Source of the DNA: Lasiosphaeria ovina
Lineage: Eukaryota; Ascomycota; Sordariomycetes; Sordariales; Lasiosphaeriaceae
Assembly (NCBI GenBank): GCA_033439765.1
Contig: JAULSN010000006.1
Span: 496,001-560,000 of the forward strand
Direction: 5' to 3'
Length of the DNA stretch: 64,000 nucleotides
A program made the position numbers and the translations under genes. The notes under the pieces were generated by a model that had not been told where the DNA came from, ran no database searches, and saw nothing but the letters and a program-made list of their open reading frames with translations. Below, one piece after another: positions 9,421-21,646 of the stretch (the stretch's first letter is position 1; every line of letters starts with the position of its first letter).

Positions 9421-11884
9421 TCGTATATAACAACGAAACCCGTAAACCACTGTACTGCCAGTGCCTTCGAGTCTCGGGCTTGTGATGACTAACGGAGGAC
9501 GGCAACCTTCGTGACTCGACCGCGCTTCAAGATGTGGGGCAAAGGCCGGGACTTCGGCTATTCTGCCTTGTCTGCGAAGCATCTTTGTGATGTAACAACG
9601 ATAACGAGAAACATGAGCTAACGATTGGCAGTATAGCTCAAGGCATGGTTACACCTTATGCAGAGCAAAACATGAGCCCTATCAGGACCACAATACACAC
9701 CCGAGCGAGGAAGCAAAGCTCTGGCCCAAGGCAAAGTCGATGATGTGGTTGAGATCATTTCATAGGTCTGGTGTTGGAGCCGGTGCCTTTGTGTTGCCGT
9801 CGCCGTACAAGTCCGCGAGCAAACGTTTTCCCACGAGCAAACAAGGTCTATCGACCTTTGAATACGTGGCCCAACGTTTATATTCATAGGAAGCCACGCC
9901 GGCGACTTGGCAACTTGCACGGCCTTATCAGACGGAGGGGAGACGAACATTACCCGAGTTTTGCCAGACCTCAAATTCACGACGGGAGCTGTATGTAAAG
10001 GCTCCAATACCTAAGCTAAACCTTGAAAGTCTTCCTTGAAAGTCTTATTAGTCGTGTACGGAATGGATACGCATGAGGTACCTGTATTTCCGGAACACAA
10101 TACGGATACAGCCCGGGTTTGATTCTGAGGTACGGAGCATCCGAGTTTGGTTCTGGAGAAAGCGATTTGGACAAGAAACATGGAGAACAGTTGATTATTT
10201 CCAACAACCTACCTGGAAGCCGCCTACCTGGAAGGCTTGAGAAAGTCTCTCGATATCTTTTCATTGTTATCTAATAAGCTGTTGCGGTTGTCGGTATCAC
10301 GCTAACAATTACCTAAGTCAGCGCTGAATTGTTCACGGTGGCGAATAAACTCGCCTGGGGCTGGCTCGCGCAGCGCTACCAAATCCAACTGACCAAAGGC
10401 CAGCTGGCTGTCGTGTCTCGGCCAGTTGCACACACAGGCGCCAGAAAATTGGGCCGGTTCAACGCCCGACAAAAGCCCCCTTCGCCTCACCAGCTTTTAT
10501 TACGTTTTCCTGGTTTCCCTCTGCTGTCTCTTCTGCTCGGCTTTCCACCTCGGACCCTGTCGGCGTCCCCTCCTCACTCACTCAGCTCCATTTTGCTGGG
10601 CTTTCACACTTCCACGTCCTATTTTTATCTGCTAAAGCGTCTCCTCTCGAGGAACCCCGTTCGCTAAGGAGAATGGACCCGAGAGTCTATTCAGGTCGAT
10701 ACCACTCTCGGTTTGTGCACATCGTCCAAGACCCATATTATTTACTCTGAGATATATCTATATATCTATCATGCACGAGGTGTGCAGACAGGATTGCTGA
10801 CAGTGGGCGAGCAACCTGTCTTTTTTTCCCCGCTCTCGGCCTTTCCTCATTTTTCTCTTTTTTTCGCGCTGGGCTGCGCGCTCGGCTTTTTGGGGCCCTT
10901 TCTCTGGTGCAATGGCTGCAATGGCTGCCAACAGGCTCCGTGCCCCCGCTGGTTGCCTGCCTTCCCGCCAATCCGAAGTCGCTCTCAAAATCACCGATGC
11001 CCACCGCCTTTCCCTCGCTCTGAGTTCAGTGCCTCAGGCTCCTCTGCGTCCAACCTTCCTTCACTGGGGGTGTATTCGGGTACTCCCCCAAGGTTGGATG
11101 CTTCTGCTCATCGTTTCTTGGTGGACAATGCGCTAAAAGTACACTGGCTCAGAGGAAAGTCGCGGCGCATGTCAGCCCGCCTTCCCACTGCTGCTCCATG
11201 ACTTTTCGCGCCCTCCCCTCAGTTCCTCTGCCTTGGCTTGATTGGTCCGTGCTCCTCCCCCCAGCGCGCCCCAGCGCCCCCCAGTCCCCAATTCTTTTTG
11301 GCACTCGGGGGGCTTGTCTGAACGCAGCGAAGAAGCGCAGCGCAGCACTCTTCGTCCTCTCGTGTTGTGGGCCCCCTCTCTCTTGCTCTTTCCGCTCCTC
11401 CCCTTCAAACTCTTCCTCTCTTTATTCAATCCGCTTTTCGCGCTACCCACTATTCTCTTCGCACTCGACTTTTCCCGGATTCGAGTTGGATTTGGCCTTT
11501 TCACGCTCCACCATTCAATCCGACCGACTCGAGTCCCTTTGTCCTCGAGGCGCATCACGTCTCGCCCCGTTCCATTGTGTGCCGCCTCGGGCCCTCGGTG
11601 ACCATCGCCACGTCTTTGGAGGTGAGGCGACCGCCGACATCATTACTTGATCTCTACCCACAGGCGCCTCGTCGCTCGAGTAATCCATCGGGTACCGGTC
11701 TGGCGTGTTCATTGGCTTTGGTCGGCGCCCTTTCAATACTCGACCGGCGACTTCCTCTTTTACGACGTGTCCCGACGCCGACACGACACGGCTCGACCGA
11801 CCCATCCCCAAAGACGAACTTCCCTCTCCTTTGCACGGCCTCGAGCTGCTCACACCCGACAGCGCACACGAGCTACCCTGACGA
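9421..11884. promoter_or_regulatory. Upstream region and long leader of SET3
   Basis: This is 2.5 kb without a recognisable gene. From about 10,480 on, and strongly at 11,340-11,530, it is pyrimidine-rich, typical of transcript leaders and core promoters in filamentous fungi. A possible 5'-UTR intron runs from the GTGAGG near 11,621 to the CCCACAG near 11,664. Upstream ATGs occur here, for example a two-codon uORF at 11,126 and an 11-codon frame from about 11,169. A short direct repeat (CTTGAAAGTCTT twice) lies near 10,021-10,045. Confidence 0.45.
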
Positions 11885-12037
11885 ATGACACTCTCGGCGT
11901 CGTCGCTGTTTATTGCAACTCACCCCGCCCTCCATCAACCGCGTCGAGCAGCGCGTCAGCATGCCCTTCAGGCCGGCGAGATAAACAATTTACACAATCC
12001 TCCGGACATCATAGCGCCATCGCGAGGCTATTTTTAA
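11885..12037 (+). promoter_or_regulatory. 50-codon uORF in the SET3 leader
   Basis: An ATG at 11885 opens 50 codons that stop with TAA at 12035-12037, only 4 nt before the SET3 start at 12042 and in a different frame. The encoded peptide ends ...INNLHNPPDIIAPSRGYF. A second ATG at 11961, in another frame, gives a 7-codon uORF (11961-11984) nested inside. uORFs this close to the main start usually lower translation of the main frame. Whether it is translated or conserved is not known. Confidence 0.5.
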
Positions 12038-12041
12038 GATT

Positions 12042-14843
12042 ATGACAGACAAGCTGCCGCCGCTGTCGACGCCGATCGTGCCTCCCAGTCAGCCTCCCTT
12101 CTCCCTGCCGGCCGTCGTAACTGTTCAAGATGTATCTCGAAAGCAGGAGACTGTAGAGGAAGAGCCGTACACTATCAAGTGTATATGCGATTTTCCTGAC
12201 GATGATGGGAACACGATCTATTGCGAAAAATGCGACACGTGGCAGCACATCGAGTGCTACTACCCTGACAATATCGAAGACGCTCTGCGCGAGGACTTCT
12301 CTCATTCTTGCGCCGAGTGTCAGCCTAGGTCGCTCGACCGACAGCAGGCTATTGAGCGACAAAAGGCCAGAACAACGGCTGTACCTGTTGTTGAAGAAGA
12401 GGCGGCCGACAAGAAGCCAAAACGTCCGCCTTCGAAGAGCCACAAGAAAAAACCAAAACCGACAGATCTGCAACTAAACGGCCACCATGCAGCACCCGAA
12501 ACCGCGAAGCAGCACAGCAGCCCTCACGACTCCATACCCCCTGCCAAAAAGACAAAACATTCCCACAAACCCACTCAATCGATTTCGCAAGCGCCCAAGC
12601 GCAGCCCTTCATATGGGAACGGGAACACAAGGGTCGGCCATGGCCACCCTCCAAGTCCTGCCAACACTCCGCCAGACCTGCCGGATGACTTTGAGATCCA
12701 CACCTATTCTTCCGGGTTCCTCTCCCTTTACAATGGCCAGGCTGTCCAGGTCATTCAGACAAATAGCTTTGCCAGTCTTCAGGTGTCCAATACCATGTCG
12801 GAGTGGCTACGCGACCCCGAGAAGATGAAAAAAGAGACCGGCTTGGCCTACGACGATGTCTTTCAAAAGTTGCCGACAAATGTTGATTCCTTGGGGATAT
12901 CACTGGAAATAGAGCACAAAAAAAAGCCCCTTACGCCCAACACCGTTCTCCACTGGCAGTGTCTGAAAGCACCGTCGGCGATTGAAAAGGACGTTCCGCT
13001 TATGGAGGTGAACGGCCAAATCGGATTTCAGGCCAGCTACTGTGCCGACCCCATCAATCGGTGGAACGAACTCACGTCTCCTCTTCCCTTCGTTTTGTTC
13101 CACCCGATGCTCCCGCTCTACATCGATACGAGAAGGGAAGGGTCCGAGGCCAGACTCGTCCGCCGCAGTTGCAGACCAAATGCCCAGCTGGAGACGTATC
13201 TTTCGGACGGTCGGGAATACCACTTTTGGCTGGTGAGCGACCGGCGCATTGCGGCAAAGGAACAGATTACGATCCCGTGGGACTTCCGATTTCCAAAAAA
13301 AGACAAGGATAGAATGCTTCGCATTCTAGGGCTGGGCGACGACGAGTCAGGCGCGCAACCTGAACCCGCCCTTGACGAAACGGATTACCAAAAGCTCACC
13401 AGCTGGGTCCACCTTGTTCTTTCGGAACATGGAGGCTGTGCCTGCACTCTTGGGCCAGAGTGTGCGTTTGTTCGGTTTCACCGGAACTACTTCAACAAAA
13501 CGCAAATGCGACCAAACCCGCCCAAAAGCAAGAAGCGCAAGCCAAAGACGCAACACAACATTTCGCCCACGAGTACGGGACATGCCACAAACAGTCGGGC
13601 TGCTAGTGAAGGCCATTTGGAGGATGTCCCCGAAAATGACGGCCGATCCGTTTCAGGTTCCTCTCGAAGCAAACCGCCCAGTCGCGACATGACTCCCACA
13701 GCCCGCCAGGGCTCGTTTGACCAACTCGGTATATTGACCGAGCCTACCGACAGGGACAAGCGGAAGGTGACAATGATTGAGGACTCGTTTCGGCGCATGG
13801 AGCAGCAACATCAGCCGCCTCGAAGTAAAAGGAAACGGGTATCTGACGGGACGGGCTCCAAGGTCAAGTCGAACAAACCCAGCTCTGCGACGCAAACACC
13901 GACGCTCTCCTCCAACGGGTTCTCCGAGCGCTTGTATGTCGATGTCGGGACTTCTAGGAGCAAGTCAGGGTCGCCATCGAGCGCGATTTCTCCCCATAAT
14001 ATGCAATCCACCGCGACGCCTGGGTTGACATTAGGGTCTGTTCCGCTGGCGTCTCGCCAGACATCCGTTGGGCCTCTCGGGAATTATTGCGATGCCGCAG
14101 TGCAGACAGACCCCGAGGATAAAGCATGGTATAAGGGACCAATCCCGATAATCACACCGAAGCGAAGAATTGTATCTTTATCGAAACGGCTTCTAGACAG
14201 CCGGCATCGCCTTCGCTTCGACAGCGAGGAGAGCTGCAAGTCGCAGGTGTCAGAATTCAACGCCACTGTCGCCGCAGTAGACGCCATCAACGCAGCCGAA
14301 CAAAAAACGCCGTCGTCACCAGCAGTTGGGAAGGATCCTGACAGGACTGACACGACGGGAACCCAGGTTGTCGCCAACGCCGATGATACCCCGATGCCTG
14401 ATGCCCCTGTCGTGGCACAAACGCTTTTGAAACCGAATGGGCTACCCTCGATGAGCTCGATAAAGAACAAATCCCCCGAGTTGCGAGTGCAGATGCCACC
14501 TGTACCGGGCTTTGGAGGCATCGGTTCGGGGCCTTCGACGGCTACAACACCCTTGTCTGCTGGAGGCGCCGTGGTTCAATCTCCGTTTTCGACCAGTACC
14601 TTTGCGAATCCGTTTGTACCGTCACTTGCCAACGGGGTTGCGGCGACTCCAAGCCCTGTTAAGAAGAAGCTGAGCCTCAGCGACTACACCAAGAGCAGAA
14701 TGAATAAGGCGGCAGCGGGTCGGCCAACCATTGGCACGACGATGCTGAAGCCCATGTCCAACTCGGAAGATCCGAAATCTGCCACTAGTATCGACAACGG
14801 TGGCGCGCTGGATTCTCCGACGGCGGAAAACTTAATGAGATGA
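12042..14843 (+). CDS. SET3: SET3-type PHD finger and SET domain chromatin protein
   Basis: Single exon of 933 codons. A C4HC3 PHD finger spans about 46-94 (C47, C49, C61, C64, H69, C72, C90, C93; CICDFPDDDGNTIYCEKCDT). A SET-like domain follows at about 260-420, with QIGFQASY, the YIDTRREGSEARLVRRSCRP block and the REYHFWLVSDRRI stretch. A cysteine-containing segment (GGCACTLGPECAFVRFHR) comes after. The rest is Ser/Pro/Lys-rich and disordered. Order and motifs match yeast Set3 and animal MLL5, in which the SET domain is thought to lack methyltransferase activity; the canonical NHSCxPN reads RRSCRPN here. Set3 scaffolds a histone deacetylase complex recruited to H3K4me2. SAP30, from the other major HDAC complex, lies 22 kb away. 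The stop follows an abrupt SPTAENLMR; see the finding on a possible 3' frameshift. The leader carries uORFs. Confidence 0.9.
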   Translation: MTDKLPPLSTPIVPPSQPPFSLPAVVTVQDVSRKQETVEEEPYTIKCICDFPDDDGNTIYCEKCDTWQHIECYYPDNIEDALREDFSHSCAECQPRSLDRQQAIERQKARTTAVPVVEEEAADKKPKRPPSKSHKKKPKPTDLQLNGHHAAPETAKQHSSPHDSIPPAKKTKHSHKPTQSISQAPKRSPSYGNGNTRVGHGHPPSPANTPPDLPDDFEIHTYSSGFLSLYNGQAVQVIQTNSFASLQVSNTMSEWLRDPEKMKKETGLAYDDVFQKLPTNVDSLGISLEIEHKKKPLTPNTVLHWQCLKAPSAIEKDVPLMEVNGQIGFQASYCADPINRWNELTSPLPFVLFHPMLPLYIDTRREGSEARLVRRSCRPNAQLETYLSDGREYHFWLVSDRRIAAKEQITIPWDFRFPKKDKDRMLRILGLGDDESGAQPEPALDETDYQKLTSWVHLVLSEHGGCACTLGPECAFVRFHRNYFNKTQMRPNPPKSKKRKPKTQHNISPTSTGHATNSRAASEGHLEDVPENDGRSVSGSSRSKPPSRDMTPTARQGSFDQLGILTEPTDRDKRKVTMIEDSFRRMEQQHQPPRSKRKRVSDGTGSKVKSNKPSSATQTPTLSSNGFSERLYVDVGTSRSKSGSPSSAISPHNMQSTATPGLTLGSVPLASRQTSVGPLGNYCDAAVQTDPEDKAWYKGPIPIITPKRRIVSLSKRLLDSRHRLRFDSEESCKSQVSEFNATVAAVDAINAAEQKTPSSPAVGKDPDRTDTTGTQVVANADDTPMPDAPVVAQTLLKPNGLPSMSSIKNKSPELRVQMPPVPGFGGIGSGPSTATTPLSAGGAVVQSPFSTSTFANPFVPSLANGVAATPSPVKKKLSLSDYTKSRMNKAAAGRPTIGTTMLKPMSNSEDPKSATSIDNGGALDSPTAENLMR

Positions 14844-17800
14844 CGAACTCGACGTCGACGCCTGTGCCTGCTACAGTTACTTCGACGAATGGCTCTTTGT
14901 AAGATATATAGACGACACTCTTCCCATGTACGGTATATGGTTGTAATGGTTGGGGTTGGGCGAGGCTTTGGGGATTTTTCCAATGGAGCGATCAGCCTCG
15001 GACTCCACATGGCTCGTTCCATGATGATTAGCTTGGCGTTTGGTTGTTGTTTGGTTGTATGGGGAACTCGGGCCTATATGGCTTATCTTTATTCTCTTTC
15101 TTACTTTTTTTTCTTACAAAATGGCGGCTGGTGACACATTTTTAATGGGGCGTTGGGGGACTGACCGGTCGGAGGGAAAGCCGAAAGCAAGGACGGTTCT
15201 TGCTGCAATGGGTATGGGGATTTATGGTCTAAGAAGTGATGCGGCGGCCGGTCGTCCATGAAAGGGGACAGACACCTTGGTTGTGGGAAGGGGATTCAAA
15301 AAGGGATCGAATGTATCCAAGCGTCGGTGCTTTCTTTTGAGTCTCTCATGACTTTGGCAGCGACAGACCTTTACTGTTGCTGTTTCTCCGGGAAGGAATG
15401 AAATCTCGAGTTCTTTTTTCTGCTCTTAAGAAGAGAAAGCGTTGTGAATTTCTTTCTTTTTGGATAATGATAGGTTGTCAATAATGTACGACTCTTGTTG
15501 CCGTTATTGGGATTCCCTAATGTATATGTGAAGTCGATGACGCATAATCATAATGGACAGGCAGTGTCCCCTGGTACTACCGTAGTTAGGTGGTCGGGGT
15601 GGCAGCGAACGAAGCGGCAATGATATCCTGTTTTAAACGCCTTTGGTGTGTTGGTTTGTTTGGGCACACTTGTGTGAACCTGGTGTTGGCATCTCTGTTT
15701 TCGCCCGGTCTTGTTCTGGAAGTAAAGCCGTGAAATGTTCTCTTGCAGACTCGGTAAAGGAGACTCTGCAAGGAGGGCCGTAGCAGGAAGTCCGATAGGA
15801 TATGATAATGGTCCAAGTGTATGAAGGAAGCGTGCCGTCCATTCGACTGCACTCAGTCGGTCCCCTGGGTTTGCATCTTGGTCCTTTTATGATGCCTGCC
15901 ACAGAGGAAAACAAAGAAGAGAGGAAAGGTCTAGACAACAGAATCAACACGGTACAGCATCGCTTGAAAGACTGTCGGGTAGTGTCTGGCTGTGCGCGTG
16001 TTGGGGAAATACAAGAAATAACCAGCCGAGACATGAGTAGAGATAAAATTTCGCTATACTGAGATCACAGGGAAAAGATTGTGAAGAAGAAAAAGGGAAC
16101 TTTCGAGGGTGTGCGTGTTTGACTGCTGTTGTCTTGATCCCGCCACTTGAGGAAGACATGAGGAAGGAGGAAATAATTGCGATATCGATTGTGCTTGGAC
16201 AGATAGAGTTGCCGCATCTGCGTGCGCTCCCGATGAAACCAGACACCAAAACGATGGGGAAAGAGAGGGACGGTTGATTGCTGGCGAGGATAGAAAAAAA
16301 AAAAGGCCTTTCTCGCTCCAGGATGCATGCTCCTTTGTCTCGCACTGACTAGGAGTCTGACTGACTGAGAATGGCTGGTTGGTGCTGACTGACCAACTTG
16401 TTTTGGGTGTCGAATTGACGGAAAAGGACATTGTTGCCTGACTGAAAGAAGGCCGAGAGCCGGCCCCTACCGTACTAACAACATGCAAGACAAGTATTTC
16501 TTGCGTTCTGCTTACCTTCAGCCAGGCGCTGCCTGTGAGGAAATTTTTATTAGAAAGTGAGCTGGTTGTGATGTTTGTTTATTTACGCACTTATTGCCGA
16601 ACAAAACTTTGGTTTTGTTGATGGTTTGTTGACATTCAGACTTGGCCAAGGTTTCCGCCTTCTCAGAACCCTCCCTCGTGACTTGAAAAAAATCAGGCCA
16701 GTTTTGGTGGTGCTGTTGTCAGGCAATCAGTTGTGGCGGACAGACCACCCAAAGAACACTCGCAGCGAAGCGACCTGACGCCCGCCCGTGGGGTGGATAT
16801 ATCACGACTGGCTCTAGCTTGTCCAACAACCGACTTCCATTTCAGCATACACACATGTGAATCCCTGAACCTGCCACCAAAGCGTGGATTCGAGTCTCGC
16901 AGAAACGGATATAGTAGTTGTAATTAGCAGCGGGCGGTACGGATAGCGGCGCGGAGTTTTTTTTGTCACACATACTTCCGTTTTCCCTCTGTCATTTCAT
17001 CAATTAACCTTTATCCTTTTTGTCTGTGCTGTTGCTGCACCCACCCACCTCACCCATCCGTTCATCATCCTCTTCGTTTCAAAACGGGGCGAATAAATGG
17101 AAAGCGCACCTGAAGCAGAACATATCCAATAATTCGCAACCAACCAACAACACAGTTCCAGGCTAAAAAGACCGGTGCCGGGGGATCATGCCATCCGCAA
17201 TCGGGGGGGGGGAATAAAAACAGCCCCGAGTCCCGACTGCCCCCCCCCCCCCCAAAAGAAAAAGGGCTCGGTACCGTCGAGACACCCGCTGGGATCCGGC
17301 GTGTGTGGCTGGCCCAGGTCCCGAGAGAGAGGCACCTGCCGTGCTACCCTTATTGTCTTCCATTGCCCGATAGAAACTGCAATATAAATAAATATACATG
17401 AAAAAAATGGACATAAATAAACATCCACGGCACGGCGGTCGGCGAAAAGAGTGCCGACTTTCTTTTTTCTTTCTTTGTCTGGTCTTGTTAGTATTCCGTT
17501 TTAGTCAAAAGAAAAAGTTGAAAGAATAAAATACAATTTGGCCAAATAGAGAATCAACACGGGAATACGCAGCAGGCCAAGAATCTGGGAATGGGAGCAC
17601 GGAGGCTATGTCGAGCACTTGTGCTGTGTCTTCTCACGCCTTTGATCAGTCGTCAGCACCCGGCCTTTGCATCATGCACTTCGTTCATAAAATGTATGGA
17701 TGTGCATAAAAACACCACCTACAGAGAGATACCTCACCTTACCTAGCTTAGTTTCTCTCAAGTGTCGAGAGAAAGAGAGGCATGGCTTCCACACACTAGG

Positions 17801-18754
17801 TATGTAAGGTATGTGATGCGCGATTGCAGCAACTGCCCGAGCACCCGACGATGCCTTGGGAGACTGCAGCAGCAGCAGCAGTGGAACATACGGTCATGCG
17901 TGATACATATACACCGTCTCGGTAGCCCTACGGAATTCCAACAGCATGGAAGTGACCGGACTAAGCCCAAGATAAAATAAAATAAAGTCTCAGACACCTT
18001 TCATGGACATGTTTCCAGAGCAAGAAGAAGGGGGACATCAGTTCATGCATATATAATTAATTATATAGGTACTGATCCCATCCGCACACACGCCGTCCTC
18101 CCATTAACTATCGCTTGTACCATATCGAAAACTACCTACCTACCTATCTAGAGAATAGGCAGTATATGTTGAATTCCTCCTAAGTAACATGACAAAAATA
18201 CGTACATATTAAAAGGAAAGGGAGAAGGAAGAGGAAAAATGGGATAAAAAAACTCTTCTCGTGGTATATCTTTTTGAACATGCCGTAAACGATCTGGATA
18301 ATAATAATAGTAGTAGTAGTAATAGCTGAGCGACCGACTGGCTGGCTGAGAGCGCGTGGTATATTTAACGACAGAAAAAAAGGAAACAGAGTGTATATTG
18401 CAGGACCACGCTTTTCTTTCCGCATCAGGTAAGGGAAAGGGGGAGAGAATAGAACAAAAAAATAGAAAAACAAGATAAAACCACTGACAATACCCCTAGA
18501 CTTATGCGCCAAACACGCCATATAACGCCACTCATATGAGACAAAACATTTCGCCAGCACGAACCGTCATGACAGTCGTCATTAGAACCCCCTAACCTCG
18601 ACAACGGACCCCCCTCCCACTTTTCCTCCCTCGCCCCGCCCCAAACCCTCACCCCTTCTTCGAAATATGCAACTCTTATAAGGTGCCTACAAGATGCAGA
18701 TAAGCGCTAGGTATGACCGTGAGTCGTAGTTTATATGTAGGCGTATATGTCATA
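14844..18754. other. Gene-free 3.9-kb convergent spacer
   Basis: This lies between the stops of SET3 (+) and the C6 regulator (-). Only short frames without family character are present, and no tRNA-like box A/box B pair was seen. It contains a G10 run (17203-17212) and a C14 run (17240-17253) about 30 bp apart, which could pair as a G:C hairpin, and (TAG)n/(TAA)n microsatellite DNA near 18,300. Two 3' UTRs would occupy only part of it. Confidence 0.5.
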
Positions 18755-21646
18755 TTATTGGGGGCCGCCTCCGCCCTGATGTGGAAGAGGTTGCGAATAG
18801 AGATGGGGTTGGAACCCCCCGAAGGAGCTGTATTGCACCAAATAGTTCCAGTCCATCTGTCCAAAGTCGACATCCTGCATTGACGTGTCGAGCAACTGGT
18901 TCACCCCGTCAAAGTTCTGGAACATCATATTGTCGTTCATCATCATGTTCTGGTTGTTGGAGTTGCCCATGTGCGCTGTTGACTCGGCCATGGGCTTGCC
19001 CTGATACATGCCAGCCGACGGGGCAGAGTTGGGCTCGGCCTGAACGTTGACATTGGCGTGCGATATTCCCGAGCTAGCCGGGGCAGTCGGGGGTGCGAGG
19101 CCAGGCATCTGCGTGCTGCTTGGTGCTGCTCCGGCGGTGCTGCCTGTCGGTGCCGGGGTTGGACGCTTGTACCGCGAGACGGTATTGCGCAGCAGAGTGA
19201 CAATCTTTGGCGTCGGAAGGTGCCGGCCCAAGTGCAACTCGGCAGCTTCGCGCACGTCCCAGGCCTTGACAAAGAAGTGGCCGAGAAGGATATGCATTGG
19301 CGAGCGCAGATTGCGCGTAAAGCCACGGTGCTCGCAGTTTTCGACCATGACGTTCCAAGCGCGCTCGCACAGCTCACCGGTCGGCCGTTGCCGCAGCTCC
19401 GACACAAGGAATATGTATGCCGGCAGGGGGAAGTGCTGGTATGTGTACCACCGGAACCCCTGCAGCGTATCGTCCGTCTGCAGGTGGTTATCAAGCTCGA
19501 CCATCCGGATAGCCTCGATAAAGAGGTTATCGCGGTCGGTGGGTTCTACCGTCTCGGCGCTAACCCCTCTACAGAGGAAGTCGACAACTCGCAACTTGCT
19601 CAGGGCTTGCTGCGTCATGAGCAACGTAAAGAGGTGTAGTGGAATCTTGTGGTCGCATTGCTTGAGATAGTACGTCTCGATGTAGGTGCAGAAGCTCTCG
19701 AGATCGTGAGGTAGGTTCTGGTTGGCCACATGTGTGACGATGTCTGGGGACGACGGTGACGGACTGTATTGCACCCGGGGCTTGTTCAGGTTGCTGGGAG
19801 CGCCCGGCGGAGTGGCAGGCTGCTGGCGAACGCCGTTAGGCGCGGCGGCAACAGTAAGCTCGACGCGGGTAAGGCAGAAGAGCATCTCCGTAGGACCAGG
19901 ATACGCGGCCGGAGGTTCCTTGGCATGGACGTTGAGGTCCGTATCGTTGATGTTGAGAGGGAACCGGCTGTCGCCGCCAGACGTGGACAGGGCAGTGATG
20001 GAGGAGCCCGTGATTTCGGCAATCCGCTTGTCGAATATGACAATTTGCCACCAGAGCCGCCTCCGCTGCTCCGTCTCAAAGGGCGGGAGGTTGTACTGCG
20101 TCCCGTCCCGATGGATCCCTATCCGGGTGGCAATCCGGACGGCAACCCCAATCAGGCAGAACAGAGACCGCGGGTCGACATATGGCCGGGCGCAGAGCTG
20201 GGGACCGTCAGCGCTACCGGGGCTAGATGCTGCCCAGCGGAGGCTTACCAGATACAGGAACAGCGCCTGCAGGACCGTCAGCTCCGTGGATCGCATGAAA
20301 CCGGCATTGACGAGGGCCTGCTGCGTGGCGTTGTGGTACTTGGCCAAGAGAACCGCCTTGTCTTCAGCAAAGGTGCTGTGGACCTCGTCGTCCGTCATGG
20401 AGTTGATGGCCGAGAAGTAGATGGAAAACATCAGGGCCTCGAGCGGTTTGGAGATCTTGGCCGTGTTGGCCCCGGCAGAGATGATCTGCGCCTGCAGGGT
20501 GGAGATGTGGCTAATCTTGAGCAGCGGGTTGACATTGTTGATATATATTTGCCATAGCTGGAAGATCTGGATTGCTGACGGGTGGGCGTTCGTGACGCTG
20601 GACATGGTGCCGCCGACGATGAACGGAAAGCCGTCGTTGTTTTCAAACATGGTGTCGTAGGCATGATGAAGCGTTGGGCCCTCGTACTCCTCATCCGAGG
20701 AGTCGTGGAGCATCTCATCCGTAGCCCGATACTATTGGACGAGGCACAGTTAGACATCATCAGCAAGATAAACGCTACAAATATGCAGGTTCTAGTGTTT
20801 GATATCTTCTACGTTCCCGCCAAGACGGGGAGATGCGGAGGGTCCACACGGCGAAGCGGTCAGATGTGACGGAGGGGGCGTGGGGCGGCGAAAAATGTGG
20901 AGACATGCCTGGCCTCCGTGGGGCCGCTCCGTGAACGAGTGGGGGGAGCAAGAACTAGAGGAAATACTAGGAGGGATGGGGGGTCGGGAGTGTGTATGGA
21001 TACGCCGGGAAAGGGACGGGATGGGGGGGGGGGGGGGAGGGCAGGGGAAGAGATGAGACGGGCACAGTTAAACTCACGTCTTTGTAATAGGGGTACCATT
21101 TTCTGCAAGAGTAAAGTGTCAGTCAGCCTCAGCTCGTCGAGGAGTGGGTGGGTAGGGGGGAAGGTAAGAAACAGATAAAGGGCGAGCAGCGAGGGGGTAC
21201 GGAGTCGGAGTATGTACTGACTTGTCATGGGTCTGGTCGGGCGTGTGATTATCGGCGGCGCTCGAGGGCGACGTCTTCAAGCCGCTGAGGTCCTGCTCGA
21301 GGTCGGCCACGTCGTCGGCGTGGTCGAGGGCCTTGAGGTCGTGGGCGATGGGGTCGAAGTTGACGCCATGCTGGGAGAGCAGCGACTCGTACTTGCGCAG
21401 ACGGTCGATGAGATCTCTCTCGTGAGGCTTCTTCTTGCGGCGGCGGGGCGGTTGGGGTGGAACAACACGGCACTCGACCTGGGCCTTGACGCAGTTGGCG
21501 CAGGGCTTCTGCTTGTCGCAGCGAACCTTCCGTTGTTGACATAGGACGCACGAATGGCCCCGCGTAAGCTTCATCACCGATTGCTCAGCGACAGGGAGCA
21601 GCCGCTGGGGCGACGGCGGGCGGTCGAACGACAACTCGGACGCCAT
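18755..21646 (-). CDS. Zn2Cys6 transcription factor with fungal_trans domain
   Basis: Three exons, 21222-21646, 21078-21102 (25 nt) and 18755-20731, give 808 aa. The zinc cluster is near the N-terminus: C33-x2-C36-x6-C43-x5-C49-x2-C52-x6-C59, followed by a basic RRRKKK stretch and a short coiled coil (DLIDRLRKYESLLSQHGV). The join HDK|KWYPYYKD|YRATDEML matches this subfamily. The middle holds the fungal-specific transcription factor domain (PF04082 type; RIATRIGIHRDG, RRRLWWQIVIFD). The C-terminus is Gln/Asn/Met-rich, probably an activation region. Intron 2 (20732-21077, 346 nt) is unusually long and holds a 15-nt C-run on the transcript strand. Such regulators bind CGG half-sites as dimers. 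The target is unknown; the divergent MFS gene is a candidate by position only. Exon 1 start is the ATG before the cluster. Confidence 0.88.

Noticed and set aside
11647..12045. Frame overlapping the SET3 start (stop and start sharing ATGA)
   Set aside because: It has no ATG; it begins at a TTG, so the overlap is not evidence for reinitiation. The ATG uORF at 11885 is kept instead.
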